Positions 1 through 8,315 of a DNA stretch of 64,000 bases are shown piece after piece. Position 1 is the first letter of the stretch. Each line of letters starts with the position of its first letter. Position numbers and translations under genes: made by a program. This DNA comes from Porphyrobacter sp. (GTDB taxonomy: Bacteria; Pseudomonadota; Alphaproteobacteria; Sphingomonadales; Sphingomonadaceae). A model generated the notes under the pieces. It searched no databases. It was not told where the DNA came from and saw nothing but the letters and a program-made list of their open reading frames with translations. Location: NCBI GenBank assembly GCA_027531395.1, contig JAPZRO010000004.1, forward strand, positions 558,001 through 622,000. Reading direction: 5' to 3'.

Positions 1-198
1 GATGGTGATATGTTCGAGCCACGGGGTGCGCGGAACCAGCGCGCCGAGGCCATAGGGGCCGATCAGCGCCCCGATCAGGATGAACCCGATGATCGGCGTG
101 ATGCGGAAGCGCGCGAACACGGGAATGACGATCCCCGCCGCACCGAGGATCACCAGAGCATCGGACAGGAGGGGTGAGGGGGTGAGTTCGCCGGCCAC
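1..198 (-). CDS. Monovalent cation:proton antiporter, CPA2 (KefB/KefC) family, N-terminal part
   Basis: The first 66 codons of a gene that runs off the left edge. From a GTG at 198 the frame stays open to base 1 and reads VAGELTPSPLLSDALVILG, then a stretch with ITPIIGFILIGALIGPYGLG. That hydrophobic helix followed by GxxIGPxxLG is the hallmark first helix pair of CPA2 Na+/H+ or K+/H+ antiporters (inner membrane, ion homeostasis). Only this part is visible, so the presence of a C-terminal TrkA-N domain and the ion specificity are unknown. The start is chosen because GTG is the first in-frame start after the upstream spacer. Confidence 0.75.
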   Translation of the reverse strand, partial: MAGELTPSPLLSDALVILGAAGIVIPVFARFRITPIIGFILIGALIGPYGLGALVPRTPWLEHITI

Positions 199-248
199 GC
201 ATGAGGCTTAACGGGCCGGGGGCGGGCTGTCACCCTTGGGCAGGACAA

Positions 249-284
249 GAAAAAGCCGGGCAGGCCGCAAGGCCCCCCGGCTTT
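249..284 (-). terminator. Rho-independent terminator of icd
   Basis: Read on the minus strand, a stem AAAGCCGGG pairs with CCCGGCTTT and is followed by a T-rich run (TTTTTC). It lies about 25 bases past the icd stop codon, so it should end the icd transcript. Confidence 0.75.
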
Positions 285-309
285 CCCGTTTCCATGCGGC
301 CGTGCCGGC

Positions 310-1533
310 TTAGGCCCAGCTGGCCATTTCCTGCTCGAGGTTCTGCACGATCGTCTCGAAGAACTGCTCGGTGGTCTGCCAGGCCTGGCCCGGGCCGATC
401 AGTAGCGCGAGGTCCTTGGTCATGTTGCCCTTCTCGACCGTGGCAATGCAGACCTTTTCCAGCGTCTCGGCAAAGCGCACCACATCGGGGGTGCCGTCGA
501 ACTTGCCGCGGTACATCAGCCCGCGGGTCCAGGCGAAGATCGAGGCGATCGGGTTGGTCGAGGTCGACTTGCCCTGCTGGTGCTGGCGGTAGTGGCGGGT
601 GACGGTGCCGTGCGCCGCTTCGGCTTCCACGGTCTTGCCGTCGGGCGAGAGCAGCACCGAGGTCATCAGGCCGAGCGAGCCGAAGCCCTGCGCCACGGTG
701 TCGGACTGCACGTCGCCGTCGTAGTTCTTGCACGCCCACACGAACTTGCCCGACCACTTGAGCGCCGAGGCGACCATGTCGTCGATCAGGCGATGTTCGT
801 AGACCATGCCCTTTTCCTTGAACTTCTCGGCGAAGCCCTCGTTGTCGAACACTTCCTGGAACAGGTCCTTGAAGCGGCCGTCATAGGCCTTGAGGATCGT
901 GTTCTTGGTGCTGAGATACACCGGCCAACCCAGGTTGAGGCCGTAGTTGAAGCTGGCGCGGGCGAAGTCGCGGATCGAATCGTCGAGGTTGTACATCGCC
1001 ATCGCCACGCCGGCGCTGGGGAAGTCGAACACGTCGAGGTCGATCTTCTCGCCATTCTCGCCGTCCCACACCAGCCGCAGCTTGCCGGGGCCGGGGATCA
1101 GGGTGTCGGTCGCCTTGTACTGGTCGCCGAAGGCGTGACGTCCGACCACGATCGGATCAGTCCAGCCCGGCACCAGGCGCGGCACGTTGTCGATCACGAT
1201 CGGCTCGCGGAACACGACGCCGCCGAGGATGTTGCGGATCGTGCCGTTTGGCGACTTCCACATCTTCTTCAGGCCGAATTCCTCGACGCGCTGTTCGTCG
1301 GGGGTGATGGTGGCGCACTTCACGCCGACGCCATACTGCTTGATCGCATTGGCGCTATCGACCGTCACCTGATCGTCCGTCGCATCGCGGTTCTCGATCG
1401 AGAGGTCGTAATATTTGAGGTCGATGTCGAGGTAGGGCAGGATCAGACGCTCGCGGATCCACTGCCAGATGATCCGGGTCATCTCGTCGCCGTCAAGCTC
1501 GACGACCGGGTTTGCCACCTTGATTTTCTGCAT
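310..1533 (-). CDS. icd: NADP-dependent isocitrate dehydrogenase
   Basis: Oxidative decarboxylation of isocitrate to 2-oxoglutarate with NADP+ in the TCA cycle; cytoplasmic homodimer. The 407-residue length and the start [20 protein letters not shown] match the type II, eukaryote-like homodimeric enzymes of alphaproteobacteria rather than the E. coli type. The substrate loop [12 protein letters not shown] lies near residue 95, and YDGDVQSD holds conserved metal-binding aspartates. The ATG at 1533 is the only sensible start. The gene is monocistronic: its own terminator follows, and about 170 bases of non-coding sequence lie upstream before the HerA-like gene. Confidence 0.96.
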   Translation of the reverse strand: MQKIKVANPVVELDGDEMTRIIWQWIRERLILPYLDIDLKYYDLSIENRDATDDQVTVDSANAIKQYGVGVKCATITPDEQRVEEFGLKKMWKSPNGTIRNILGGVVFREPIVIDNVPRLVPGWTDPIVVGRHAFGDQYKATDTLIPGPGKLRLVWDGENGEKIDLDVFDFPSAGVAMAMYNLDDSIRDFARASFNYGLNLGWPVYLSTKNTILKAYDGRFKDLFQEVFDNEGFAEKFKEKGMVYEHRLIDDMVASALKWSGKFVWACKNYDGDVQSDTVAQGFGSLGLMTSVLLSPDGKTVEAEAAHGTVTRHYRQHQQGKSTSTNPIASIFAWTRGLMYRGKFDGTPDVVRFAETLEKVCIATVEKGNMTKDLALLIGPGQAWQTTEQFFETIVQNLEQEMASWA

Positions 1534-1707
1534 TGTTCTTATGCCCCATTCTCATCGCCCGTCCGCGGGCAGCCTGTGAGTGAACAGGATGTCGTAAAAG
1601 ATCCCGCGCGCGCTTTAGCAGAGGCAGACGGGCTTGCAAGCGGACGGCTTGCCAGAGAAACCGCAATTGATTTGCAAACTCTGCAACAGCTGGTCGAAGT
1701 GGCGCGG

Positions 1708-3234
1708 TCAGGAGGCGAGCGCGATGCGGCCCTGTTCGGCGCGCCATTCGTCGACGCCCGGCACAGTGATGCTGCGCTCCCCGCCGAAGTCCTCGCGCAC
1801 CACGATCAGCCCCATGCGCTCGAGATGGTCGAGCAGCCGGCGCACCCGGCTGGGCGAGGCGCTGCCATAGAGGCGGGCGAGTTCCTCCTCGCCCGGCATC
1901 GGCTCACCGCTCGCCGCCGCGATCACCAGCGCGAGATAGGGGGCGAGCACATCGTCATCGACGCGCGCGGCCTGCTGCTCGACCAGACCGCGCAGCGGTT
2001 CCTCCAGCTGGTCGACCCCCGCGAGCGCGAAGGCGAACAGGCGGCGGAAGCCGGGCAGATCGACATGGGCGCTGGCAATACCGAGCTGGCGGCAGCGGAT
2101 CGCGAAATCGCGGAACAGGGCGGTGGCAGGCCGGAAGGTCGCGCCTTCGCTGGCCGCGAGCTCGCGCACCACGTCGGCAATCCCCTCTGCCGCCGGAGCC
2201 GGAGCGCTGATGGGCGCTTGTTCCAGCACCGCAGGCGCGTCGGGTTCCACAGCACGTAGCGTGGGCGGTGCAGCCGGAGCTGGGCGCAGGGCCGGGGCCG
2301 CCGACAGCGCCCGCTCGATCTCGATCGCCGGACGCGGGGGCGGGGCGGGAGTGCGGGTTGCGGGTTCGCGCGCGGCCTCGGCGAGCCGGTCGGTCAGCAG
2401 GGCTTCCATCGCCTCGCCCGGCGCATCAGGCAGCGGGATCAGGCCCTGGCCTGTCGCCTTGGCACCGGTCTGCACCGTCCCGACATTGACCGCCACCGGC
2501 CGCCGGCTGATCGCCGGGCCAAGCCCGAGGAACTGCCCGCGCTGGAGATCGCGGATGCGCTCGGCCTGCCGCCGGTCCATGCCGAGCAGGTCGGCTGCGC
2601 GCTGCATGTCGATATCAAGGAAGGTGCGCCCCATCAGGAAGTTCGAAGCCTCGGCGGCGACGTTCTTGGCCAGCTTGGCGAGGCGCTGGGTGGCGACGAT
2701 TCCGGCGAGCCCGCGCTTGCGCCCGCGGCACATCAGGTTGGTCATCGCGGCGAGCGTCAGGCGGCGGGTATCGTCGTTCATCTCGCCCGCAGCGGCAGGC
2801 GCGAACATCTGCGCCTCGTCGACCACCACCAGCGCCGGATACCAGTGTTCACGCGGGGCATCGAACAGTGCGGTGAGGAACAGCGCGGCGCAGCGGATCT
2901 GCGCTTCGACTTCCAACTCCTCTAGCGACAGCACCACCGAGGCGCGGTGCTGGCGCACGCGGGCCGCCAGCGCCTCGATCTCGCGCGGGGAATAGGCCGC
3001 CGCGTCGATCACCACATGGCCGAAGTGATCGGCGAGGGTGACGAAATCGCCCTCGGGGTCGATCACCACCTGCTGCACCAGCCCGGCGCATTCCTCCAGC
3101 AGGCGGCGCAAAAGGTGCGATTTGCCCGAGCCGGAATTGCCCTGCACCAGCAAGCGCGTGGCGAGCAGCTCCTCGAGATCGATGAGGATGCTCTGTCCGC
3201 TGGCGTCCCGGCCGATGTCTATCTGTGCGCTCAC
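1708..3234 (-). CDS. HerA/DUF87-type P-loop ATPase
   Basis: A HerA-FtsK superfamily ATPase of 508 residues. A Walker A motif GNSGSGKS lies at residues 32-39 and a Walker B ALVVVDEAQMF at about 134-144; TNLMCRGRKRGLAGIVATQR looks like sensor and arginine-finger sequence. A Pro/Ala-rich linker at about 280-350 leads to a C-terminal region that looks like a winged helix (SPSRVRRLLDHLERMGL). Such proteins are proposed to translocate DNA or remodel protein-DNA complexes, but this subfamily has no assigned role that I know of. The start is a GTG at 3234; an ATG-initiated alternative is not available nearby. No nuclease partner such as NurA is adjacent, so a HerA-NurA resection system is not supported. 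Confidence 0.85.
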   Translation of the reverse strand: MSAQIDIGRDASGQSILIDLEELLATRLLVQGNSGSGKSHLLRRLLEECAGLVQQVVIDPEGDFVTLADHFGHVVIDAAAYSPREIEALAARVRQHRASVVLSLEELEVEAQIRCAALFLTALFDAPREHWYPALVVVDEAQMFAPAAAGEMNDDTRRLTLAAMTNLMCRGRKRGLAGIVATQRLAKLAKNVAAEASNFLMGRTFLDIDMQRAADLLGMDRRQAERIRDLQRGQFLGLGPAISRRPVAVNVGTVQTGAKATGQGLIPLPDAPGEAMEALLTDRLAEAAREPATRTPAPPPRPAIEIERALSAAPALRPAPAAPPTLRAVEPDAPAVLEQAPISAPAPAAEGIADVVRELAASEGATFRPATALFRDFAIRCRQLGIASAHVDLPGFRRLFAFALAGVDQLEEPLRGLVEQQAARVDDDVLAPYLALVIAAASGEPMPGEEELARLYGSASPSRVRRLLDHLERMGLIVVREDFGGERSITVPGVDEWRAEQGRIALAS

Positions 3235-3328
3235 CGTTCCGGCTTAGGCAGGCGACAGCGCAGCGCAAAGGCGCAGGGGCAGAGTTTTCCAGTGTTGCGG
3301 TCAGGACTGCGTGCGGTCAGCGGCAGTC

Positions 3329-3366
3329 AAAGAAAAACCCCGCCAACTCCGGGGAGTTGCGGGGCA
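3329..3366 (-). terminator. Terminator after tRNA-Val
   Basis: On the minus strand the arms CCCCGCAACTCC and GGAGTTGGCGGGG form a strong stem, followed by TTTTTCTTTG. It is placed just past the 3' end of the tRNA. Confidence 0.75.
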
Positions 3367-3375
3367 TTTCTGCGA

Positions 3376-3450
3376 TGGTGGGCGTAGCAAGGATTGAACT
3401 TGCGACCCCTACGATGTCAACATAGTGCTCTACCACTGAGCTATACGCCC
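3376..3450 (-). tRNA. tRNA-Val (GAC anticodon)
   Basis: Minus-strand cloverleaf of 75 bases. The acceptor stem is GGGCGTA/TACGCCC, the D arm GCTCAGTGGTAGAGC, the anticodon stem CTATG/CGTAG with loop TTGACAT (anticodon GAC, valine), and the T arm GCAAGTTCAATCCTTGC. The 3' CCA is encoded. It reads GUC/GUU valine codons, the former being abundant in this GC-rich genome. Confidence 0.95.
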
Positions 3451-3532
3451 GCACCATCGGATCGCGCCCTTTCGAGCGCGGAGCGGCCCTTTATCGCAGC
3501 ACCCGCCGGGGTGCAAGCGATTCGGAAAAAAG

Positions 3533-3910
3533 CTAGGCTGCGTCCTCGAACACCCGCTCCACTTCCAGCACCAGATCGCGCAGGTGGAAGGGTTTGGACA
3601 GCACTTTGGCCGCCGGCTGTTCGCGGCTGGCGCGCAAGCTGACGGCGGCGAAGCCGGTGATGAACATCACCTTGGTGCGCGGCGAAATCTCCGCACAGCG
3701 CTGGGCGAGCTCGATTCCGTCCATTTCGGGCATCACGATGTCCGACAACAGCAGATCGAAATCGCCGGTTTCGAGCAGGGGAATCGCGTCGGTGCCGCGG
3801 TCAACCGCGCTCACGCGGTAACCGGCATTGGTCAGGGCGCGCTCGAGATAGGTGCGCATCGCCTCTTCGTCTTCGGCGAGCAGGATGTGCGGGGTGCTGG
3901 TCGATGTCAT
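3533..3910 (-). CDS. cpdR: CpdR-like single-domain response regulator
   Basis: A receiver domain with no output domain (125 residues): acidic pair E13-D14, phospho-acceptor D57 in LLLSDIVMPEMDG, T85 in MFITGF, and K107 in the C-terminal block KVLSKPFHLRDLVLEVERVF. In Caulobacter and Sinorhizobium, unphosphorylated CpdR recruits ClpXP to the cell pole and primes degradation of cell-cycle regulators; CckA-ChpT controls its phosphorylation. The KPFHLRDLV ending is typical of CpdR rather than of CheY. It is divergent from an N-formylglutamate amidohydrolase gene, an arrangement I recall from other alphaproteobacteria. Function is assigned by family. Confidence 0.85.
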   Translation of the reverse strand: MTSTSTPHILLAEDEEAMRTYLERALTNAGYRVSAVDRGTDAIPLLETGDFDLLLSDIVMPEMDGIELAQRCAEISPRTKVMFITGFAAVSLRASREQPAAKVLSKPFHLRDLVLEVERVFEDAA

Positions 3911-4036
3911 GCGCGAGTGTGTAGCATGTGCGGCTTAAGAAATCTTTGTTCCGGCGTGCCGTTTGCCGGCGTAAGCCGCTTGCGGCTGACGATCAGGCTT
4001 TGACAGGGGGGCGCAAAGGCGGCAGCAAGGCAAGCG

Positions 4037-5032
4037 ATGTCGCTCGCTCCCTCCGGCCCCCGCGATCCTGCCAGCGCCCTTGTCGGCGATCTGCAGCACG
4101 TCAGCGGCGGGCGTGTGCCGGGGCTGGACGGCACGTCCGCCTTCACTTTCGTTGCCCCCAAACAGATGCGCCTGCCGGTGCTGGTCGCCGTGCCGCACGC
4201 GGGCCGGGCCTATCCGCCGCAGGTGGTCGACCGGATGCGCGATCCGCAGGGTGCGCAGTTGCGTCTGGAAGACCGGCTGGTTGACCGGCTCGGCCGGATG
4301 ATCGCGCAGGCGACCGGGGCGGGGCTGCTGGTGGCACACGCGCCGCGCGCGCTGCTCGATCTCAACCGCGCCGAGGACGATATCGACTGGGACATGGTCG
4401 AGGGCGGACGGCCCGAGGGCGTCGCCAGTCTGACAACATCGGGCGGACCGGGCGGCAACCGCCGCGCGCGCAGCGGCCTCGGGCTGGTGCCGCGCCGCCT
4501 GCCGGGTTCGGGCGAGATCTGGCGCGGGCGCCTGCCGCGCGCCGAGCTCTCTGCGCGGATCGCCGGCATCCACCGTGCCTATCACGCCTTCCTCGCCGAG
4601 GAGCTGGCGCGGATGCGCAAGGTCTGGGGCGCGGCGCTGCTGATCGATCTGCATTCCATGCCGCCGCTGCGCCTCGCCGAGGGCGAGGAGCGTGCGCCCC
4701 GGATCGTGCTGGGGGACCGGTTTGGCGTGTCGTGCCACCACGCCCTGATCGGAGCGGCGCTGCGGCAACTCGATACGCAAGGCTGCTCCGCCGCCCAGAA
4801 CCGGCCCTATTCGGGCGGCTATGTGCTCGATCGTCACGGCGCGCCCGACAAGGGCATCCACGCGGTGCAGGTCGAGGTGTGCCGCGCGACCTATCTCGAT
4901 CACCGTCTCGCCGAGCCGGGCGAGGGGATGGCCGGCATGGCCGCGATCCTTGCCGATCTGGTGCGGGTGATGGGCGCCGAGACCGCGCTGATGGGCGGCG
5001 GCGGCGAGCAGATCCTGCAAGCCGCCGAATAG
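4037..5032 (+). CDS. N-formylglutamate amidohydrolase family protein
   Basis: Zn-dependent amidohydrolase family (FGase, related to HutG), 331 residues. Recognisable blocks are VAVPHAGRAYP, LLVAHAPRALLDLNRAEDDI and LLIDLHSMPP; the conserved His, Asp and Glu residues in them fit the metal and substrate site. Family members release formate from N-formyl-L-glutamate at the end of histidine degradation, but no hut genes are near, so the true substrate is open. The ATG at 4037 has AAGG six bases upstream. It diverges from cpdR with about 125 bases between the starts. Confidence 0.88.
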   Translation: MSLAPSGPRDPASALVGDLQHVSGGRVPGLDGTSAFTFVAPKQMRLPVLVAVPHAGRAYPPQVVDRMRDPQGAQLRLEDRLVDRLGRMIAQATGAGLLVAHAPRALLDLNRAEDDIDWDMVEGGRPEGVASLTTSGGPGGNRRARSGLGLVPRRLPGSGEIWRGRLPRAELSARIAGIHRAYHAFLAEELARMRKVWGAALLIDLHSMPPLRLAEGEERAPRIVLGDRFGVSCHHALIGAALRQLDTQGCSAAQNRPYSGGYVLDRHGAPDKGIHAVQVEVCRATYLDHRLAEPGEGMAGMAAILADLVRVMGAETALMGGGGEQILQAAE

Positions 5033-5044
5033 CCCCCCGCGCAA

Positions 5045-5079
5045 AAGAAAACGGGCGGCCCCATGAGGGACCGCCCGTC
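5045..5079. terminator. Terminator between two convergent genes
   Basis: The stem ACGGGCGG/CCGCCCGT has a T-rich tail (TTTTCTTTT) on the minus strand and a weaker one on the plus strand. It lies between the amidohydrolase and the SapC-family gene and probably serves mainly the latter. Confidence 0.7.
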
Positions 5080-5122
5080 GCTTTCTGGTCTGCAAAGCCC
5101 CCGCGAAGGAGCTCCGGGGCGA

Positions 5123-5902
5123 TCAGTTCACCGCAGCCGGAGCCGCCGGCATCTTGCCCTGCATCACCTGACGCTCGAACAGGGTGCGCATCAGATTGAG
5201 CGAGAACAGATGGGCGTGGATCAGGATCAGCATGCCGTTCTTGTTCAGCGTGTCGAGCGTTTCGATCGGCAGATCGCGCAGCTTTTCCTCGTTCACCATC
5301 TGGAAGCCGCGATAGACGAAGGGCTTTTCCGGATCGTCATTGCGGGTGATCGCGATCTCGCCGTCCATCAGGATGCCGAGCTTCTGGAGCTCTTCCATGA
5401 ACTGCTTGGTGCGCTGGCCCGATTCCTCGAAGCGGCGGCAGAATTCGAGCACGCCCTGGGTGTAGTCGGTCGGCTTGGTTTCGGTATCGAACAGCGCGAG
5501 GCCTTCGTCGAACTTGCCGATCACGCCGCAGGTCGGATCGAAGCACAGCGACAACTCTTCCGCATCCGGACGCAGCTTGGCGAGCATGAAGGGATAGCGG
5601 CGCGCGTAGGCCGGGACATAGACGACGGTGTTCAGCTTGTTGTCGTCACCCATGAAGGTGTTGACGCCTTCGTTGAGGCCGAACAGCGCGATCGGCAGCG
5701 GGTTGTCGCCGGCGGTGAAGACGATCGGGAAGTGGCGCTGTGCGTCGATGAACTCGTCGCTGGTCAGCGGCACGGCATGGGTCTGGGCGAGGAACGAGGC
5801 GTCCTCCATCGTCGCCACTTTCCAGTCCGCATGGTCGCGGCTGTTGAGCGGCATCAGGTCCTTGTAGAACAGCGGAAGTTGCGGTTGCGGCGCGCTGGCC
5901 AT
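5123..5902 (-). CDS. SapC family protein
   Basis: A 259-residue member of the SapC family (Pfam PF07277), named after a gene in the Campylobacter surface-layer locus. Typical blocks are LFYKDLMPLNSRDHADWKV near the N-terminus and YVPAYARRYPFMLAKL at about 100. There is no signal peptide or membrane segment, so it is probably cytoplasmic. The biochemical role is unknown; in Sphingomonadales such genes often accompany TonB receptors and tryptophan halogenase-like genes, but no such partner is visible here. A GGAGA sits seven bases before the ATG at 5902. Confidence 0.85.
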   Translation of the reverse strand: MASAPQPQLPLFYKDLMPLNSRDHADWKVATMEDASFLAQTHAVPLTSDEFIDAQRHFPIVFTAGDNPLPIALFGLNEGVNTFMGDDNKLNTVVYVPAYARRYPFMLAKLRPDAEELSLCFDPTCGVIGKFDEGLALFDTETKPTDYTQGVLEFCRRFEESGQRTKQFMEELQKLGILMDGEIAITRNDDPEKPFVYRGFQMVNEEKLRDLPIETLDTLNKNGMLILIHAHLFSLNLMRTLFERQVMQGKMPAAPAAVN

Positions 5903-5989
5903 GAATTCGTCTCCGAGAATTTGCGGTTGTGTTCGATCCCAGTGGCAGGGCTCGCCCGCCGGACCGGCGGCCTGTAGGCGTTTGCGGCC

Positions 5990-7456
5990 CTAGGTGCAAG
6001 CCGCAGGGGACGCCATCACCAGCTTGCCGGGGTTGAGCAGCCCGAGCGGATCGAGCGCGCGCTTGACGCTGTGCATCAGCGCCAGCGCGACCGGATCGTG
6101 CAGGCGGGCAAGTTCGGCGACCTTCATCTGCCCGATCCCGTGTTCGGCGCTGATCGAACCGCCCCACTGGGTGACCAGATCATAGACCTGCGCGCTCACC
6201 GCCTTGCCCTCGGCTTCTTCCCACTGGCCGCGCACCGCGCCCGGCGGGGCAAGGACGTGGAAATGGACATTGCCGTCGCCCAGATGCCCGAAAGCCACCG
6301 CGCGGGTGCCGGGGAAGTCGGCCTCGATCGCGGGGCTGGCGGCGAGGATGAACTCGGGCATCTTCTCGACCGGCACCGAGATATCGTGCTGCATCGCCGG
6401 GCCGATCGCGCGTTCGGCGGCGGAAATGGAATCGCGCAGGGTCCAGAAATCGTCGGCCTGCCGCTCATTCGCGGCGATCACCGCGTCGTCGAGCAAGCCT
6501 TCCTCCAGCGCCGCGGCAAGGCTGGCTTCGAGCCTCTCGCGCAGGGCCGCGCTGTCGGCGCTGGCCGAGACGCATTCGATCAAGGCGTTCCACGGATGCG
6601 CGGTGTCGAGCGGCGCGCGGGCGGCGGGCAGGTGGGCGAGCACGGCGTCGAGGCAATGGGCCGGCACCACCTCGAAACCTTCGAGCGCCTCGCCCATGTC
6701 GCGCTCGACCCGCCGCAGCAGGCTGCGCGCGGCGGTGATCGAGCCAAGGCCGGTCCAGGCGGTCACGCGGCCCGTGGGCGCGGGCAGCAGGCGCAGCGTG
6801 GCCGCAGTGACGATGCCGAGCGTGCCTTCCGAGCCGATCAGCAGCTGCTTCAGATCGAACCCCCGATTGTCCTTCTTGAGCGGGGTCAGCGCGTCGAACA
6901 CCGAACCGTCGGCTAGCACCGCCTCCAGCCCCAGCACCTGCGCGCGCATGGTGCCATGGCGCAGCACCTGCGTGCCCCCGGCATTGGTCGAGACGAGGCC
7001 GCCGATGGTGGCCGAGCCCTTGCCGCCGAGCGTCAGCGGAAAGCGCGTTCCCGCTGCCTCTGCCGCATCGTGGAGGTGCTGGAGGATCACGCCCGCCTCG
7101 CACACCACCTGCCCGGCCTCAGCATCAAGGCTGCGGATGGTGTCCATCCGCCGCAGCGAGAGGATGATCGCGGTGCCGGTTTCGTCCGGGGTCGCACCGC
7201 CGGCCATGCCGCTGTTGCCTCCCTGCGGCACGATCGGAACGCCATGGCTGGCACAGAGCTTCACGAGCGCGGCGACCTCGGCCGTCGACGCGGGCGAGGC
7301 CAGCGCCAGCGCGCGACCAGTGTAGCGGCCGCGCCAGTCGGTCAGCCAGGCATCCATCCGTTCAGGGTCGGAGGTCAGCCCGCGCGGGCCGAGCAGCGCG
7401 GCGGCTTCGTCGAGAAATGCGGCAGGCGAGGGGAGCGGCGTCATTGTTGCGCCCAT
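5990..7456 (-). CDS. FAD-linked oxidase (GlcD/D-2-hydroxyacid dehydrogenase type)
   Basis: A 488-residue flavoprotein of the vanillyl-alcohol oxidase superfamily. The N-terminal PCMH FAD-binding domain has VPQGGNSGMAGGA (about 80-92) and GGLVSTNAGGTQVLRHG (about 150-168). The C-terminal FAD-oxidase domain has FGHLGDGNVHFHV and ends in SISAEHGIGQMK and LDPLGLLNPGKL. Family members oxidise D-lactate, D-2-hydroxyglutarate or glycolate and pass electrons to a quinone, cytochrome or ETF. The substrate cannot be read from the sequence. A second ATG at 7444 would shorten it by four residues. It stands alone on the minus strand. Confidence 0.88.
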   Translation of the reverse strand: MGATMTPLPSPAAFLDEAAALLGPRGLTSDPERMDAWLTDWRGRYTGRALALASPASTAEVAALVKLCASHGVPIVPQGGNSGMAGGATPDETGTAIILSLRRMDTIRSLDAEAGQVVCEAGVILQHLHDAAEAAGTRFPLTLGGKGSATIGGLVSTNAGGTQVLRHGTMRAQVLGLEAVLADGSVFDALTPLKKDNRGFDLKQLLIGSEGTLGIVTAATLRLLPAPTGRVTAWTGLGSITAARSLLRRVERDMGEALEGFEVVPAHCLDAVLAHLPAARAPLDTAHPWNALIECVSASADSAALRERLEASLAAALEEGLLDDAVIAANERQADDFWTLRDSISAAERAIGPAMQHDISVPVEKMPEFILAASPAIEADFPGTRAVAFGHLGDGNVHFHVLAPPGAVRGQWEEAEGKAVSAQVYDLVTQWGGSISAEHGIGQMKVAELARLHDPVALALMHSVKRALDPLGLLNPGKLVMASPAACT

Positions 7457-7602
7457 GCCACAGTCCGCGTCAAATGTGCCAGCGCTTTTGCGCCCCCCTG
7501 TGCGGCAGTTAAGCCGGGGTTCAATTGGCGGCGCTACTCGGAATGATGCCCGGACTGCGCCGTCCGGTCGCGAGCCCCGCCAAGGAGAAGCCCCTTACCG
7601 CC

Positions 7603-8169
7603 ATGCACAGCCTGTTCGCCCTGACCGCGCCTTTGGCGCTCCTGCTGCCGATAGCAGCGGGGGCGGGCGTGTCTGCCCCGGGCGACAGGGCTCCGCCTGT
7701 TCCGGCCTCCTCGGCCCCGCAATGCTCCGCTGCAGCGCTCGATGATCCCCCGCGGATCAACCCGCTCTCGGCCTTCCGCAGCCAGCTCAGCGTGCGGCAG
7801 GTGCGGATCGAACAACGATTGGTGGTGCGGATCGCACCAGCAGCGCGCAACAATCTGACAGCCGAGCTGCCCCAGCGCGCCATGCCGCCGCGTTTCGAGG
7901 AAGCGCGCAAGGAGAAATGCGTGCCGCTCGAAGGGATTGCCGGCGTGCAGACCGGCAGCGGCAACCGGCTGGTGCTGTTCCTGCGCGACCGCCGGATGCT
8001 CTCGGTCAACCTCGAAAAATCGTGCCGCGCCCGCGACTTCTATTCCGGCTTCTATGTCGAGCGGAACAAGGACGGGCGGCTGTGTGTCGAGCGCGACAAG
8101 CTCCAGTCGCGCACCGGCGTGCGCTGCGAGGTGGAATCGATGCGCCAGCTGGTCGAGGCACGCGACTGA
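7603..8169 (+). CDS. Hypothetical exported protein
   Basis: A 188-residue protein with no family I recognise. From the ATG at 7603 it opens with a signal peptide (MHSLFALTAPLALLLPIAAG, then Ala/Pro). The mature part is basic and contains paired cysteines, around CVPLEG, SCRARDFYSGFYVE, RLCVERDK and RCEVESM, spaced so that disulfides in the periplasm are plausible. The frame is open further upstream to 7525, but the signal peptide and the AAGGAG 16 bases before 7603 favour this start. It is divergent from the FAD oxidase. Confidence 0.65.
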   Translation: MHSLFALTAPLALLLPIAAGAGVSAPGDRAPPVPASSAPQCSAAALDDPPRINPLSAFRSQLSVRQVRIEQRLVVRIAPAARNNLTAELPQRAMPPRFEEARKEKCVPLEGIAGVQTGSGNRLVLFLRDRRMLSVNLEKSCRARDFYSGFYVERNKDGRLCVERDKLQSRTGVRCEVESMRQLVEARD

Positions 8170-8315
8170 CGCACCTGCGCGCCAGCGCCGCGCTTCCTTG
8201 ACTTTTGCCCCCGATTGAGAGAGAGGCCCGCCGTGCCTGCCCCGCGTTTGCAACGCGCGGCGGCCAGCAATCCCGGCAGCAACCCTGCCCGCTATTCTCG
8301 GACACCACACACCGC

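Noticed and set aside
580..2259. Plus-strand frame of 559 codons opposite icd and the HerA-like gene
   Set aside because: It spans two real genes and their spacer and shows antisense-type composition.
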